A stretch of DNA of 64,000 nucleotides, taken from contig NZ_JSXC01000003.1 in NCBI RefSeq assembly GCF_000803215.1, forward strand, positions 28,138 to 92,137, in the 5' to 3' direction. Positions within the stretch are counted from its first letter, which is position 1. Each line of letters opens with the position of its first letter. The notes beneath the pieces are model-generated. The model saw only the letters and a program-made list of their open reading frames with translations, did no database searches and had not been told where the DNA came from. This DNA is from Pectobacterium fontis (GTDB lineage: Bacteria > Pseudomonadota > Gammaproteobacteria > Enterobacterales > Enterobacteriaceae). This document shows positions 20,877-29,146 of this stretch, piece after piece. The translations under genes were made by a program, and so were the position numbers.

Positions 20877-22190
20877 CTATAGCGCGTAATGCACTTCAGC
20901 CAGTGCGCTGCTATCGATACTTTTCCGCATTGATTCCAGCGTAGTATCAAAAGGGCACAGCGTGCCTTTTTCTGTTTTCTGGCAGCCTTGAGACGTCCAT
21001 TCCTCTTTCAGTAATGGCTGTTGATCGCTCAACGGCGTCAGCGAACGGATCTGATCCAGTGATTGCGTCTGGAAATAAATACGCAGAAAACGCTGTTGCG
21101 TGGTGGTATCGCGCCAGCGTTCAAAGACCAGACTACCGGCGGGTGGAATGTTATCGGCGGTATTGCCGGGTAGCTGCCAGTGAAACTGCAACAATGTGCG
21201 TAGGTAAGCGATATTGGTGTCATGAGCCACATACAGTAAGTAAGGAACGGCTGGCGGTTCACCATGTGCGGTGTCCTGCTCTGCTGGTGTTCCCTGTGCG
21301 AGCGCCTGTGCAATTTGCTGCATGAATAGCGAACCGCCACGCTGAGCGATATACGGCACATCATTGGTGAAATCATATTTGGCGGTCATCGGTGCCATCA
21401 GCGGAATCAGGTCCTGCGCGTTGTGGACATGACCAAAGGCCACCTGCGTCAGCGGCAGGTTTTCACTGTATTCCAGCAGAAAAACCTCACTCATATTCGC
21501 CAGCGTATTCAGCCCGCTGATAGACATTTCCCCTTCTTTATCCTGTTTGAATGCCCAGGGTTTATCAAACACCGGACAGGGCTTGTCTGTTTCACATACG
21601 ATCTGCTTTAGCCGCTCGACGCTGGGTTTAAGCCGCTGATAGGCGGCATCCAGATTGCCCCCCATGGCTTTTTGTACCTCAACTTTTGCTCGTTCGGGAT
21701 CCAGCGTGCCAATCCCCATTTTGTTCCCGTGAAACAGCGGATCCTGCTTTTCATCCTCAACGCGATGCATAGCCACACCACAGCCGGGGAACATACCATC
21801 CAGATAGGCTTGTGCGGTTGCGCGGGTACGTTGCAACGGGCTGGCAAGCACATAAATTTGCTGATCTGCCGGACAACCTGACGCAAGCACAAGCAGATGT
21901 TGTTGACGATAATACTCGCCTTCATAGCGACCTTTTAGCACGGTAGCGGCATAGCCATGTCCGGTTAATTCACCCTCGCGCGTGACCCACTGTGGCCATT
22001 GGCGTGCTGTGCCGGATTCCAGCGCGGTCGTGTTGGATTCCGTCGGCGGGCGTACACCATGACGACTGACTTCCACCACCTTTTCCAGACGATAGCGATC
22101 TTGATCCTGTGCTTGGGTAGAGAAGGATGAAATAATGATCATGATAATCAATAGACTGCGGGGCATGCGTAATGTTGTATGGGAAAGCAT
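20877..22190 (-). CDS. Periplasmic histidine-type acid phosphatase, phytase-like (AppA/Agp family)
   Basis: It probably removes phosphate from phytate or sugar phosphates in the periplasm. The 437-residue precursor has a hydrophobic signal segment (residues 11-27, ending near TQAQ) and the branch-2 histidine phosphatase motif RHGVRPP with the phosphorylated His at 44. The second catalytic motif HDTN lies in the C-terminal part (YVAHDTNIAYL). HDTN and the PPAGSLVFERW block resemble E. coli AppA phytase more than Agp. Several Cys pairs suggest disulfides. It sits where E. coli has aslBA and faces the tRNA operon. The substrate cannot be read from sequence; plant phytate is a reasonable guess for a plant pathogen. 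Confidence 0.8.
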   Translation of the reverse strand: MLSHTTLRMPRSLLIIMIIISSFSTQAQDQDRYRLEKVVEVSRHGVRPPTESNTTALESGTARQWPQWVTREGELTGHGYAATVLKGRYEGEYYRQQHLLVLASGCPADQQIYVLASPLQRTRATAQAYLDGMFPGCGVAMHRVEDEKQDPLFHGNKMGIGTLDPERAKVEVQKAMGGNLDAAYQRLKPSVERLKQIVCETDKPCPVFDKPWAFKQDKEGEMSISGLNTLANMSEVFLLEYSENLPLTQVAFGHVHNAQDLIPLMAPMTAKYDFTNDVPYIAQRGGSLFMQQIAQALAQGTPAEQDTAHGEPPAVPYLLYVAHDTNIAYLRTLLQFHWQLPGNTADNIPPAGSLVFERWRDTTTQQRFLRIYFQTQSLDQIRSLTPLSDQQPLLKEEWTSQGCQKTEKGTLCPFDTTLESMRKSIDSSALAEVHYAL

Positions 22191-22293
22191 GATAATCCTT
22201 CGTCAACAGCGATTCAGATAAGGCGTTTCATTGTAGGGAGGGAAAAGTGACAAAAGGGGTTTTTAGTCTGGGAGAGAGTGTTAGTGAACATTT

Positions 22294-22338
22294 CAAAATG
22301 CATATTTTGCAATCAAACTTTTTGATCTAAGATAGATC
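22294..22338 (+). promoter_or_regulatory. Candidate operator pair upstream of the lyase gene
   Basis: Two inverted repeats lie 100-145 bases before the lyase start: CAAAAT-N4-ATTTTG (22294-22309) and GATCTA-AGA-TAGATC (22324-22338). The surrounding sequence is AT-rich and contains likely -10 elements. No regulator gene adjoins the cluster, so a distant regulator would be needed. This is pattern-based only. Confidence 0.4.
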
Positions 22339-22438
22339 TAGAAGGTATAAGGTGCAGAATTTCGGCATGTTATATTTTTAAAAATTAAAAAGACGACATA
22401 AATCCCCGCCTGATAAATCCAACACTAACGAGTTAATT

Positions 22439-23803
22439 ATGGCATCACATCTTATTGATTTTCTTCTTATAGGGAATAATTTTGGCACGCCTGAAATGCG
22501 CGGCGTCTGGTCCGAGCATAACCGCCTGACTAAACAGGTCGATGTTGAAGTTGCCCTGGCGCTTGCTGAGGGTGAACTGGGTGTCATTCCGCTGGATGCG
22601 GCAAAAACCATTGCAGAAAACGCTGACGCAAGCGCACTAAACGTTGAAGAGATTGCAAAAGATGCCGCGCGTATGAAGCACTCCCTGATGCCGACGATCG
22701 CCGCGATTCAGAAACAGTGCGGCGCGGCGGGTGAGTTTATTCACTACGGCGTGACCACGCAGGACATCGTTGATACCGCGACCGTGTTACAACTGAAACA
22801 ATCTTTTGATATTGTCGTCAGAGATACACAATTGCTGGCCGTTGAGCTGAAACGTCTGGCGAAGAAATACCAGCATACGCTGATGGCGGGTCGCACCCAT
22901 GGTATGCAGGCGCTGCCCACCACGTTTGGCTTCAAACTGGCCGTATGGCTGGATGAGTTTATCCGTCACCTCGAACGTCTGGGTGAGATCAAAGAGCGTG
23001 TTTTGGTCGGCAATATCAATGGTGCCATTTGCACCTATGCTTCTTTTGGCGAACAAGGGCCGGAAATCGAGCGTCTGACGCTGGATAAGCTGGGGCTGAA
23101 TACGCCGAATATTGGCTGGCAGTCTGCCCGCGATCGTTTCTCCGAATACGCTTCTGTCGCGGTGCTGATCAGCGGAACGCTGGGCAAAATTGGCAACGAA
23201 CTGTACAACCTGATGCGCACCGAGATTAACGAAATCGAAGAGCCGTTCTCCGAAGGGAAAATCGGCTCTACCACGATGCCGCATAAACGTAACCCTGCTG
23301 CGTTGGAAGGGCTGGCGAGCCTGACTGCACCGCTGTTCAAGAGTGCCGCGTTGATTCATGAATCCATGAAAGTGGAGCATGAGCGTGATGCGATGAGCTG
23401 GCGCGCGGAGTGGATCGCGCTGCCGGAAATCAACATCTATCTGTCTGCCCAGCTTCAGAATGCGCTTGGTATCCTGCGTGGGATGTCCGTCAACGAAAAG
23501 CAGATGCTGGCGAACCTCGATCTGCAAAATGGCCTGCTGCTGTCTGAGAAAGTGATGTTCGAGATTGGCAAACGTCTCGGCAAGCAGACTGCCCACCATC
23601 TGGTTTACGAATGTTCTATGCAGGCATTCGAGCAGAATCAATCTTTTAAATCGGTACTGCTGGCTCATCCGGTGCTTTCTGAACAGGTCACTGCTGTCGA
23701 TCTGGACGCATGGTTGGACCCGGCTAACTACGTTGGCAGCGCGCCGCAAAAAGTGGATGATGTGATTCGCTATGCGGATAATTCTGGTTTGCTGCCAGCA
23801 TAA
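22439..23803 (+). CDS. Aspartase/fumarase-superfamily lyase (adenylosuccinate-lyase-like)
   Basis: An enzyme that eliminates fumarate from a substituted succinate. The 454-residue protein has the superfamily signature GSTTMPHKRNP at 276-286 (flexible catalytic loop), HYGVTTQDIVDT with His102 and TTQD at 106-109, and GRTHGMQALP with His154. It is not the housekeeping PurB: the gene is linked to a GNAT, an amino-acid ABC importer and an M20 deacylase, not to purine genes. The best-fitting hypothesis is an S-(2-succino)cysteine lyase giving cysteine (or N-acetylcysteine) plus fumarate; lyases of this superfamily with that activity are known. Alternatives are lyases for N-succinyl amino acids or aminopolycarboxylates. 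The fold is certain, the substrate is not. Confidence 0.75.
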   Translation: MASHLIDFLLIGNNFGTPEMRGVWSEHNRLTKQVDVEVALALAEGELGVIPLDAAKTIAENADASALNVEEIAKDAARMKHSLMPTIAAIQKQCGAAGEFIHYGVTTQDIVDTATVLQLKQSFDIVVRDTQLLAVELKRLAKKYQHTLMAGRTHGMQALPTTFGFKLAVWLDEFIRHLERLGEIKERVLVGNINGAICTYASFGEQGPEIERLTLDKLGLNTPNIGWQSARDRFSEYASVAVLISGTLGKIGNELYNLMRTEINEIEEPFSEGKIGSTTMPHKRNPAALEGLASLTAPLFKSAALIHESMKVEHERDAMSWRAEWIALPEINIYLSAQLQNALGILRGMSVNEKQMLANLDLQNGLLLSEKVMFEIGKRLGKQTAHHLVYECSMQAFEQNQSFKSVLLAHPVLSEQVTAVDLDAWLDPANYVGSAPQKVDDVIRYADNSGLLPA

Positions 23804-23812
23804 GGTGACATC

Positions 23813-24355
23813 ATGAGTATCGTATTTCGTCAGGCTACGCTTGTGGACGATGAAACCTATCTGGCGCTGGCGCTGGCGGCGTTTGAGCCGATTCGTCAGT
23901 TGGGCATCAATTTCTCTGCTGCCCATGCGGATATCGACATGGTGCGCACGCACATTGCCTCACACGGCGTTTATGTGATGGAAAAAGACGGGGAGATGGT
24001 GTCGTCATTTACCATCCGCTATCCATGGGGGCCGGAGCCGGGTCCGTTCGGTTTACCCCATCTGGGCTGGTTTGCAACGCACCCTGGCTATAAAAAACAG
24101 GGGCTGGGTAAACAAATGATGGGCTGGCTGGAAGAAGAAATTCTGATTAACCAGCTCAAAGCGCCTGCGGTGTCGCTTGGCACCGCGCAAAATCACCCAT
24201 GGCTGATTGAGATGTATAAAAATTATGGTTTCAGGGAAGTCGGGCAGACGAATCTGGGAAAAGGACATCTGACAATCTGGATGGAAAAGATCCTTGATAA
24301 CCCATTGTATGACCAGTGGAAAGACAAAAATTCAAAAAGAGAGGCAGTAAAATGA
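23813..24355 (+). CDS. GNAT-family N-acetyltransferase in the lyase cluster
   Basis: A 180-residue acetyl-CoA-dependent acetyltransferase. The acetyl-CoA motif is HPGYKKQGLGKQMMGW (motif A) in the middle, followed by VSLGTAQNHPWLIEMYKNYGF, a typical GNAT motif B region. The start is 9 bases after the lyase stop codon and it overlaps the binding-protein gene by four bases, so it belongs to the same operon. Together with the M20 deacylase downstream it resembles the acetylation/deacetylation pair of the B. subtilis S-(2-succino)cysteine (yxe) pathway. The exact acceptor is unknown. Confidence 0.8.
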   Translation: MSIVFRQATLVDDETYLALALAAFEPIRQLGINFSAAHADIDMVRTHIASHGVYVMEKDGEMVSSFTIRYPWGPEPGPFGLPHLGWFATHPGYKKQGLGKQMMGWLEEEILINQLKAPAVSLGTAQNHPWLIEMYKNYGFREVGQTNLGKGHLTIWMEKILDNPLYDQWKDKNSKREAVK

Positions 24356-25143
24356 TGAAAAAAGTAACGTTGTCTGTTCTGGCGCTGACGACCGCCTTTC
24401 TTGTTGCCGGCTGTGATTCTGGGAAAAGCGGCGCTGGGCAGGAAAAGGTATTGAAAGTGGGCTCAACAGGCCAAAGCTACCCGAGTGGCTTCAAGCAAGA
24501 TAACAAGCTGGTCGGGTTTGACGTTGAAGTGACGGAAACCATTGCGAAAGATCTGAACTACAAAGTCGAATGGGTCACTGCCGATTTCAGCGGTCTGATG
24601 GGGCAACTGGAAGCGAAAAAACTGGATACGGTAGCGAACGTGGTGGCAATCACTCCTGCGCGCCAGGAAAAATACAATTTTGCCCAACCGTACAGTTATT
24701 ATGGTAGTCAGATTGTCACGCACAAAGACAACACGAACATTAATACACTGGCCGATCTGAAAGGGAAGACGGTGGCAGGTGTTCTGGGTTCCAACCATGT
24801 TAACAACCTGAAAAAAGCCTTTGCCGACGGCAGCGTCAATATTCGTACCTATGAAACGCGCGATGGTGCGATGAACGACGCGCTGTCTAAACGGGTTGAA
24901 GGGTACGTGAACTCACGTCCGATTTTGCTGGCGGAAATCAATAAACGTAACCTGCCGTTCAAACTGGTTGGTGAGCCGTTGGTGGTTGAAGAAGTGAGCT
25001 TCCCGTTCCATAAAGACGAAAATGGTGACGCGTTACGTAAACAGTTCGATGCTGAATTGACCAAAATGCGTGAAGATGGACGCCTGAAAGCCCTCGCCGA
25101 AAAATACTTTGGTGAAGACATCTCTGTTCCACCGAAAAAATAA
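24352..25143 (+). CDS. Lipoprotein substrate-binding protein of a polar amino-acid ABC importer
   Basis: It captures an amino-acid-like solute outside the inner membrane. The 263-residue precursor starts MMKKVTLSVLALTTAFLVAG with the lipobox LVAGC, so it is a lipoprotein rather than free in the periplasm. The mature part is SBP family 3 (HisJ/GlnH type): VGFDVEVTETIAKDLN near the N terminus and a C-terminal LKALAEKYFGEDIS. ATG at 24352 overlaps the TGA of the GNAT gene; the next codon is also ATG. Cystine-type binding proteins (TcyJ, TcyK, YxeM) belong to this family, consistent with a sulfur amino-acid ligand. Confidence 0.85.
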   Translation: MMKKVTLSVLALTTAFLVAGCDSGKSGAGQEKVLKVGSTGQSYPSGFKQDNKLVGFDVEVTETIAKDLNYKVEWVTADFSGLMGQLEAKKLDTVANVVAITPARQEKYNFAQPYSYYGSQIVTHKDNTNINTLADLKGKTVAGVLGSNHVNNLKKAFADGSVNIRTYETRDGAMNDALSKRVEGYVNSRPILLAEINKRNLPFKLVGEPLVVEEVSFPFHKDENGDALRKQFDAELTKMREDGRLKALAEKYFGEDISVPPKK

Positions 25144-25223
25144 CGTTATTGCCGCTTGTCGGTTGACTTATCACCTCCTCCACCGGTGCAGTATGGCCGG
25201 TGGAAGTATTAATGGTATGACTC

Positions 25224-25895
25224 ATGAATGTCGATCTTGCCTACCTGTTAAAGGTCTTTCCCCAGGTCTTAATGTATTTGCCGACCACGCTGTTCCTTGC
25301 CGTGGTTTCGATGTTTTTTGCTATGGTTCTCGGCCTTATCCTGGCGTTAGTCCGTGAAAGCAAGATCGTCGTGGTGGTAAAAATCGTTGAACTGTATATC
25401 TCGCTGTTCCGCGGTATTCCGTCGTTGGTGCAACTGTTTATCATCTACTTTGGCCTGCCGCAGTTGTTCCCCGGATTATCCAATCTGGATGCGATGACTG
25501 CCGCGATTATCGGCTTTAGCCTGAAAACGTCTGCTTATATGGCAGAAATTTTCCGTGCGGGCCTGGCCTCGGTGGATTTCGGCCAGACGGAAGCGGGCCT
25601 ATCCATTGGCATGAGTAAAGCGCAGGTTTATCGCCGTATCGTTTTGCCTCAGGCCATGTTGAATGCGTTGCCTGCGACGGGGAACACCTTCATTTCCCTG
25701 ATTAAAGATACCTCGGTGGCCTTTGCGCTGGGTGTCTCCGAACTGTTCGCGGAAGGCAAGATGATTGCCGCCGAATCTCTGCGTTTCTTTGAGACCTTCC
25801 TGGTTGTCGGTCTGATTTACTGGTTGGTGATCATTGTCTACGCCTGGCTGCAAAAGCAGTTGGAGAAGAAACTGAATCACTCGCTACAGCGATAA
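25224..25895 (+). CDS. Permease of a polar amino-acid ABC importer (HisM/TcyL type)
   Basis: The 223-residue inner-membrane subunit has about five hydrophobic segments and the ABC-contact EAA loop (EAGLSIGMSKAQVYRRIVLP) near residues 130-150. Only one permease gene is present, so the transporter is probably a homodimer of this subunit, as in TcyL/YecS systems. It lies 80 bases after the binding-protein gene and 9 bases before the ATPase gene. Confidence 0.88.
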   Translation: MNVDLAYLLKVFPQVLMYLPTTLFLAVVSMFFAMVLGLILALVRESKIVVVVKIVELYISLFRGIPSLVQLFIIYFGLPQLFPGLSNLDAMTAAIIGFSLKTSAYMAEIFRAGLASVDFGQTEAGLSIGMSKAQVYRRIVLPQAMLNALPATGNTFISLIKDTSVAFALGVSELFAEGKMIAAESLRFFETFLVVGLIYWLVIIVYAWLQKQLEKKLNHSLQR

Positions 25896-25904
25896 GGGGC
25901 TGAC

Positions 25905-26666
25905 ATGATCAGTGTAAAGAATCTTTCTAAACGCTTTGGCGATCAGGTGGTGTTGGACAACATCAGTCTGGATATCGCGAAAGGCGAAGTGGTCGCGATT
26001 ATTGGTCCATCCGGTTCGGGTAAATCCACGCTGTTGCGCTGCCTTAACCTGTTGGAAACGCCAGAGTCGGGTACGATCCAAATTGGCGAGCAAACGTTGG
26101 ATACGCGTCGTTACGCCACCAAAGAGGCCTACGCGCTGCGCCGTCAGACGGCGATGGTGTTCCAGAATTACAACCTGTTTAAGAACAAGACGGCGCTGGA
26201 GAATGTAACGGAAGCGCTGATTGTCGTGAAAAAAATGCCGAAGCCGCAGGCGAATGAAATTGGCTTGGCGCTGCTGGAGCAGGTGGGGTTGTTGCCACAG
26301 GCGGCACAGTATCCGGTAACGTTGTCCGGCGGGCAGCAGCAGCGCGTGAGTATTGCGCGTGCGCTGGCGGTGGATCCTAAGGCGATTTTGTTTGATGAAC
26401 CGACCTCAGCGCTGGATCCAGAAAGGGTACACGAAGTGCTTCAGGTGATTCAGAAGCTGGCGAAAAACGACACCACGATGGTGATCGTCACGCATGAAAT
26501 GCAGTTTGCGAAAGAAGTGGCTGACCGCGTGATCTTCATGGCAGATGGTCACATCGTTGAGGAAGGCCCGGCGGAGCAGGTGATTAGCTTCTCGGACAAC
26601 CCGCAGACTCAACGCTTCCTGCGTCAGTTGACCAAGCTGCCTGAGCCGCTTGAGTACGATATTTAA
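25905..26666 (+). CDS. ATP-binding subunit of a polar amino-acid ABC importer (TcyN/HisP type)
   Basis: It powers the importer. The 253-residue protein has Walker A GPSGSGKST at about residues 34-42, a Q-loop (VFQNYNLF), the ABC signature LSGGQQQRVSIARAL, Walker B ILFDEPTSALDPE and the switch His (VIVTHEM). Length and motifs are those of single-domain PAAT ATPases. Confidence 0.92.
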   Translation: MISVKNLSKRFGDQVVLDNISLDIAKGEVVAIIGPSGSGKSTLLRCLNLLETPESGTIQIGEQTLDTRRYATKEAYALRRQTAMVFQNYNLFKNKTALENVTEALIVVKKMPKPQANEIGLALLEQVGLLPQAAQYPVTLSGGQQQRVSIARALAVDPKAILFDEPTSALDPERVHEVLQVIQKLAKNDTTMVIVTHEMQFAKEVADRVIFMADGHIVEEGPAEQVISFSDNPQTQRFLRQLTKLPEPLEYDI

Positions 26667-26703
26667 CGCCTGGGTAGAGATACCTGCACGCCTGAACAAG
26701 GCA

Positions 26704-26720
26704 GCCCTGTGAGACAGGGC
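26704..26720 (+). other. Small hairpin between the ABC ATPase and M20 genes
   Basis: GCCCTGT-GAG-ACAGGGC is a perfect 7-bp stem with a 3-base loop and no T run. Inside an operon such hairpins usually stabilise upstream mRNA or tune distal expression; the effect here is not known. Confidence 0.5.
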
Positions 26721-26743
26721 ACGATAATGTGGAGCAAGTATTC

Positions 26744-27901
26744 ATGAGAACAGCACCTCAGCACGAGCCTCTGGCTCAGTTTATTCAGGCGTTTCGCCAT
26801 GATTTACACCGCAACCCTGAACTGTCGAATCAGGAGTTCGAAACCACGAAGAAGATTCGTGCGGTATTAGAAAAAGAGGGAATTCGTATCCTCGAGCTGC
26901 CGTTGAAAACCGGTCTGGTTGCAGAAGTGGGCGGCCTTCAGGATGGCCCACTGGTTGTGGTACGTTCTGATATCGATGCCCTGCCGATTGAAGAAGAATC
27001 TGGCGTAGAATTCACGTCGCTTAATAAAGGGGTGATGCACGCCTGCGGTCATGATTTTCACTCCTCTGCGGCGTTGGGCGCGGCCATTCTGCTGAAGAAA
27101 ATCGAGTCGGAGCTGAAAGGCACGGTGCGGATTTTATTCCAGGCGGCGGAAGAAACGGGGCTGGGCGCGCCGGAAGTGATTGCGGTTGGCGCGTTGGATA
27201 ATGCGGTAGCGATTTTCGGTATTCATAACGATCCGACACTGCCTGTTGGCGTCATCGGCGGGAAAGACGGCGCATTAACAGCGGGCGTTGACCGCTTTGA
27301 GATCAAGATTGCGGCGAAAGGCTGCCACGCGGCGAAGCCGCATGAAGGCAACGATCCGATTATCATTCTGGGCCAATTGATTTCTGCGGTACAAACCATC
27401 ATCAGCCGCACGGTGTCATCCGACAATAACGCGGTGGTGTCGATTACTCAGGTTCATAGCGGCAGCACCTGGAACGTGATCCCAGACACCGCCTACGTTG
27501 AAGGCACGGTCAGAACGTTCAATCAGGCTGCGCGTGATTTGATTGAACAGCGTTTCCGCCAGATCGTTGCGGGTATCGCCAGCACCTTTGGTGCGGAGAT
27601 TGAATTGCTGTGGCACGCCGGGCCACCGTCGGTGGTCAACACGCCAGAGTGGGTTGAGTTTGCGCTGAATGTGGCGAGTGACGAAGGGTTTGAAGCGCGT
27701 CGCGTAGAAGCCAGCCCGATTGGTGAAGATTTTGCGTTCTATCAGCAGAAACTGCCGGGCACGTTCATGATGGTCGGCTCCGGCGGCCCTTATGCGCTGC
27801 ACCACCCGAAATTCCGCGTTGACGACCGCGCGCTGTTCCCGACGGCGCACTATCTGTATCAGATGGCGAAGCAGAGTCTGGAACAGCTCTCCTCCCGTTA
27901 A
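26744..27901 (+). CDS. M20-family amidohydrolase / N-acyl-amino-acid deacylase
   Basis: A metal-dependent deacylase of the M20D (hippurate hydrolase/IAA-amino acid hydrolase) group. The 385-residue protein shows FRHDLHRNPELSNQEFET near the N terminus, the metal-ligand block HACGHDFHSSAALGAA, the Glu pair AAEETGLGAPE and the C-terminal SGGPYALHHPKFR. ATG at 26744 is preceded by GGAG (26731-26734); a GTG at 26729 would add five residues. In the proposed pathway it would remove an acetyl group from N-acetylcysteine or the acetylated substrate, as YxeP does in B. subtilis. In a plant-associated bacterium, hydrolysis of auxin conjugates is an alternative, though less favoured by the neighbours. 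Confidence 0.82.
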   Translation: MRTAPQHEPLAQFIQAFRHDLHRNPELSNQEFETTKKIRAVLEKEGIRILELPLKTGLVAEVGGLQDGPLVVVRSDIDALPIEEESGVEFTSLNKGVMHACGHDFHSSAALGAAILLKKIESELKGTVRILFQAAEETGLGAPEVIAVGALDNAVAIFGIHNDPTLPVGVIGGKDGALTAGVDRFEIKIAAKGCHAAKPHEGNDPIIILGQLISAVQTIISRTVSSDNNAVVSITQVHSGSTWNVIPDTAYVEGTVRTFNQAARDLIEQRFRQIVAGIASTFGAEIELLWHAGPPSVVNTPEWVEFALNVASDEGFEARRVEASPIGEDFAFYQQKLPGTFMMVGSGGPYALHHPKFRVDDRALFPTAHYLYQMAKQSLEQLSSR

Positions 27902-27922
27902 GCCCTTCTGATTTGGTTAATG

Positions 27923-27954
27923 TCTCCGCGTCGATTCTCCGGCGCGGAGATTTT
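27923..27954 (+). terminator. Probable terminator of the lyase-ABC-M20 operon
   Basis: TCTCCGCG/CGCGGAGA forms an 8-bp stem followed by TTTTCCCC. It lies 20 bases after the M20 stop codon and between convergent genes. Confidence 0.7.
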
Positions 27955-28000
27955 CCCCTCTTAATCGCTCAGGAACCGACGCATATGCGTGGGGACGGCT

Positions 28001-28834
28001 TTAGTGAGCGAGTAGCCCTTTTATGCCTTGCCAAATAAGCTGAGCGCTCAGAATCAGCATCGTAAGACGAAACGTCGTGCGGAAGAGCTTTTCTGGCAGG
28101 TTATCCAGCAGGCGTGTACCTAACCAGGTGCCCAATACGCCGCTGATAATCATTGCCGCCAGCATCGGCAACCAGTCGTGGTAAGCAAACCCCATCATTC
28201 CGAATGCCAGTATCTTCAAGCCGTGCTGTAACACCATGCAGAGCGCATGGGTGGCGATAAGCGGCTGCTTGGTTAGCCCCTGAGAACTGATCAATCCGGC
28301 GACCATCGGGCCTGTCGCTCCGACGATCATCGTGCCGAGGCTGGTGAGCGCACCGCCCAGAATGAAGAACAGCCGATTAACCGGTTTTGGCGCGGGGCGT
28401 TTACGAAAAACGGACCACAGAATGAAAAGAGCCAGCGCGATTTTTGCCACGTTGTCTGGGATCCACACTGCAACAGGCGCACCCACCGCGATGCCAATGA
28501 CGCTGCCGATAAAAAACCACAGCACCAGAGGCCATACGATATAGAGACGCTGGATCAGGCTGCGGCTCAGATTGGAGCCAAGCTGCACGATACCGTGAAC
28601 CGGCAGCAGGCTGCTGACTGGCATACCCAGCCCCATGATGGCAAGCAAGGTGACGCCGCCGCCCAAACCCAGCGCCGCCGTTAGCGCCGATGTCAGGAAA
28701 CTGCAAAAAATCAGGATACCGGCAAAGAGCGGCGAGATGTCGGGGGGAACAAGAGCTTGCATGGTGGAACCCATCGCATGGTTGAGCCAATGATAATGCC
28801 TGAGGCGAGTAATACGTATCAAGTCACTTTCCAC
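28001..28834 (-). CDS. TauE/SafE-family membrane exporter (COG0730)
   Basis: A polytopic inner-membrane protein of the family that exports sulfite and sulfonates. The 277-residue product has about eight hydrophobic segments, and the repeat motifs ALGLGGGVTLLAIMGLGMP and TMIVGATGPMVAGLI are the two conserved Gly-rich loops. The start is uncertain: GTG at 28834 has a weak CACGGA before it; ATG at 28774 or 28762 would remove the polar first 20-24 residues. It converges on the lyase operon. The neighbourhood suggests a sulfur compound as cargo, which is an inference. Confidence 0.75.
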   Translation of the reverse strand: MESDLIRITRLRHYHWLNHAMGSTMQALVPPDISPLFAGILIFCSFLTSALTAALGLGGGVTLLAIMGLGMPVSSLLPVHGIVQLGSNLSRSLIQRLYIVWPLVLWFFIGSVIGIAVGAPVAVWIPDNVAKIALALFILWSVFRKRPAPKPVNRLFFILGGALTSLGTMIVGATGPMVAGLISSQGLTKQPLIATHALCMVLQHGLKILAFGMMGFAYHDWLPMLAAMIISGVLGTWLGTRLLDNLPEKLFRTTFRLTMLILSAQLIWQGIKGLLAH

Positions 28835-28898
28835 TCCGTGGCATGAGTATTCTTACCGTACATGCTAAGCCTGTTGAATCAGCCGCGTTGATGGCGAC

Positions 28899-28916
28899 TG
28901 TCGGAAAAATACGACC
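28899..28916 (+). promoter_or_regulatory. GlrR activator box 1 (glmZ)
   Basis: TGTC-N10-GACC differs by one base from the GlrR consensus TGTC-N10-GACA. It is the most upstream of three such boxes ahead of glmZ. Confidence 0.7.
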
Positions 28917-28931
28917 CTCGGGGTGATTGGT

Positions 28932-28949
28932 TGTCTCAAAAAGGAGACA
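28932..28949 (+). promoter_or_regulatory. GlrR activator box 2 (glmZ)
   Basis: TGTC-TCAAAAAGGA-GACA is an exact match to the GlrR consensus TGTC-N10-GACA. GlrR is the response regulator of the GlrK/GlrR system that activates sigma-54 promoters of glmY and glmZ. Confidence 0.85.
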
Positions 28950-28951
28950 CT

Positions 28952-28964
28952 TAATTTATTGATT
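28952..28964 (-). promoter_or_regulatory. IHF binding site (glmZ control region)
   Basis: TAATTTATTGATT is an exact match, on the minus strand, to the IHF consensus WATCAANNNNTTR. It lies between GlrR boxes 2 and 3, where DNA bending would bring GlrR to the sigma-54 promoter. Confidence 0.65.
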
Positions 28965-28994
28965 AATAATGATTAATATTTTATTTAATAAAGA

Positions 28995-29012
28995 CGTCTC
29001 TGAATGACGACA
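28995..29012 (+). promoter_or_regulatory. GlrR activator box 3 (glmZ)
   Basis: CGTC-TCTGAATGAC-GACA differs by one base from the consensus. Together with boxes 1 and 2 it gives the three-site layout known for glmY/glmZ in enterobacteria. Confidence 0.7.
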
Positions 29013-29146
29013 GATTCTGTGAGTTAGATCTCTTTTTTTCCCCTCATTGCACGTTTGCTTTCCCTACTGTGAAAAAATATAAATCGTATTTATTATTAGT
29101 GAGTTACCATGATTTTATTAAGCGATGGCAATAAAGTTATGTATGT

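Noticed and set aside
22439..23803. Housekeeping purB
   Set aside because: Adenylosuccinate-lyase-like, but the context (ABC importer, GNAT, M20) is catabolic, and enterobacterial purB normally lies next to hflD/mnmA.
22787..23953. 388-codon frame on the minus strand across the lyase gene
   Set aside because: Composition rich in His, Gln and Arg is typical of antisense to a real gene, and it has no recognisable domain; the lyase on the + strand is certain.
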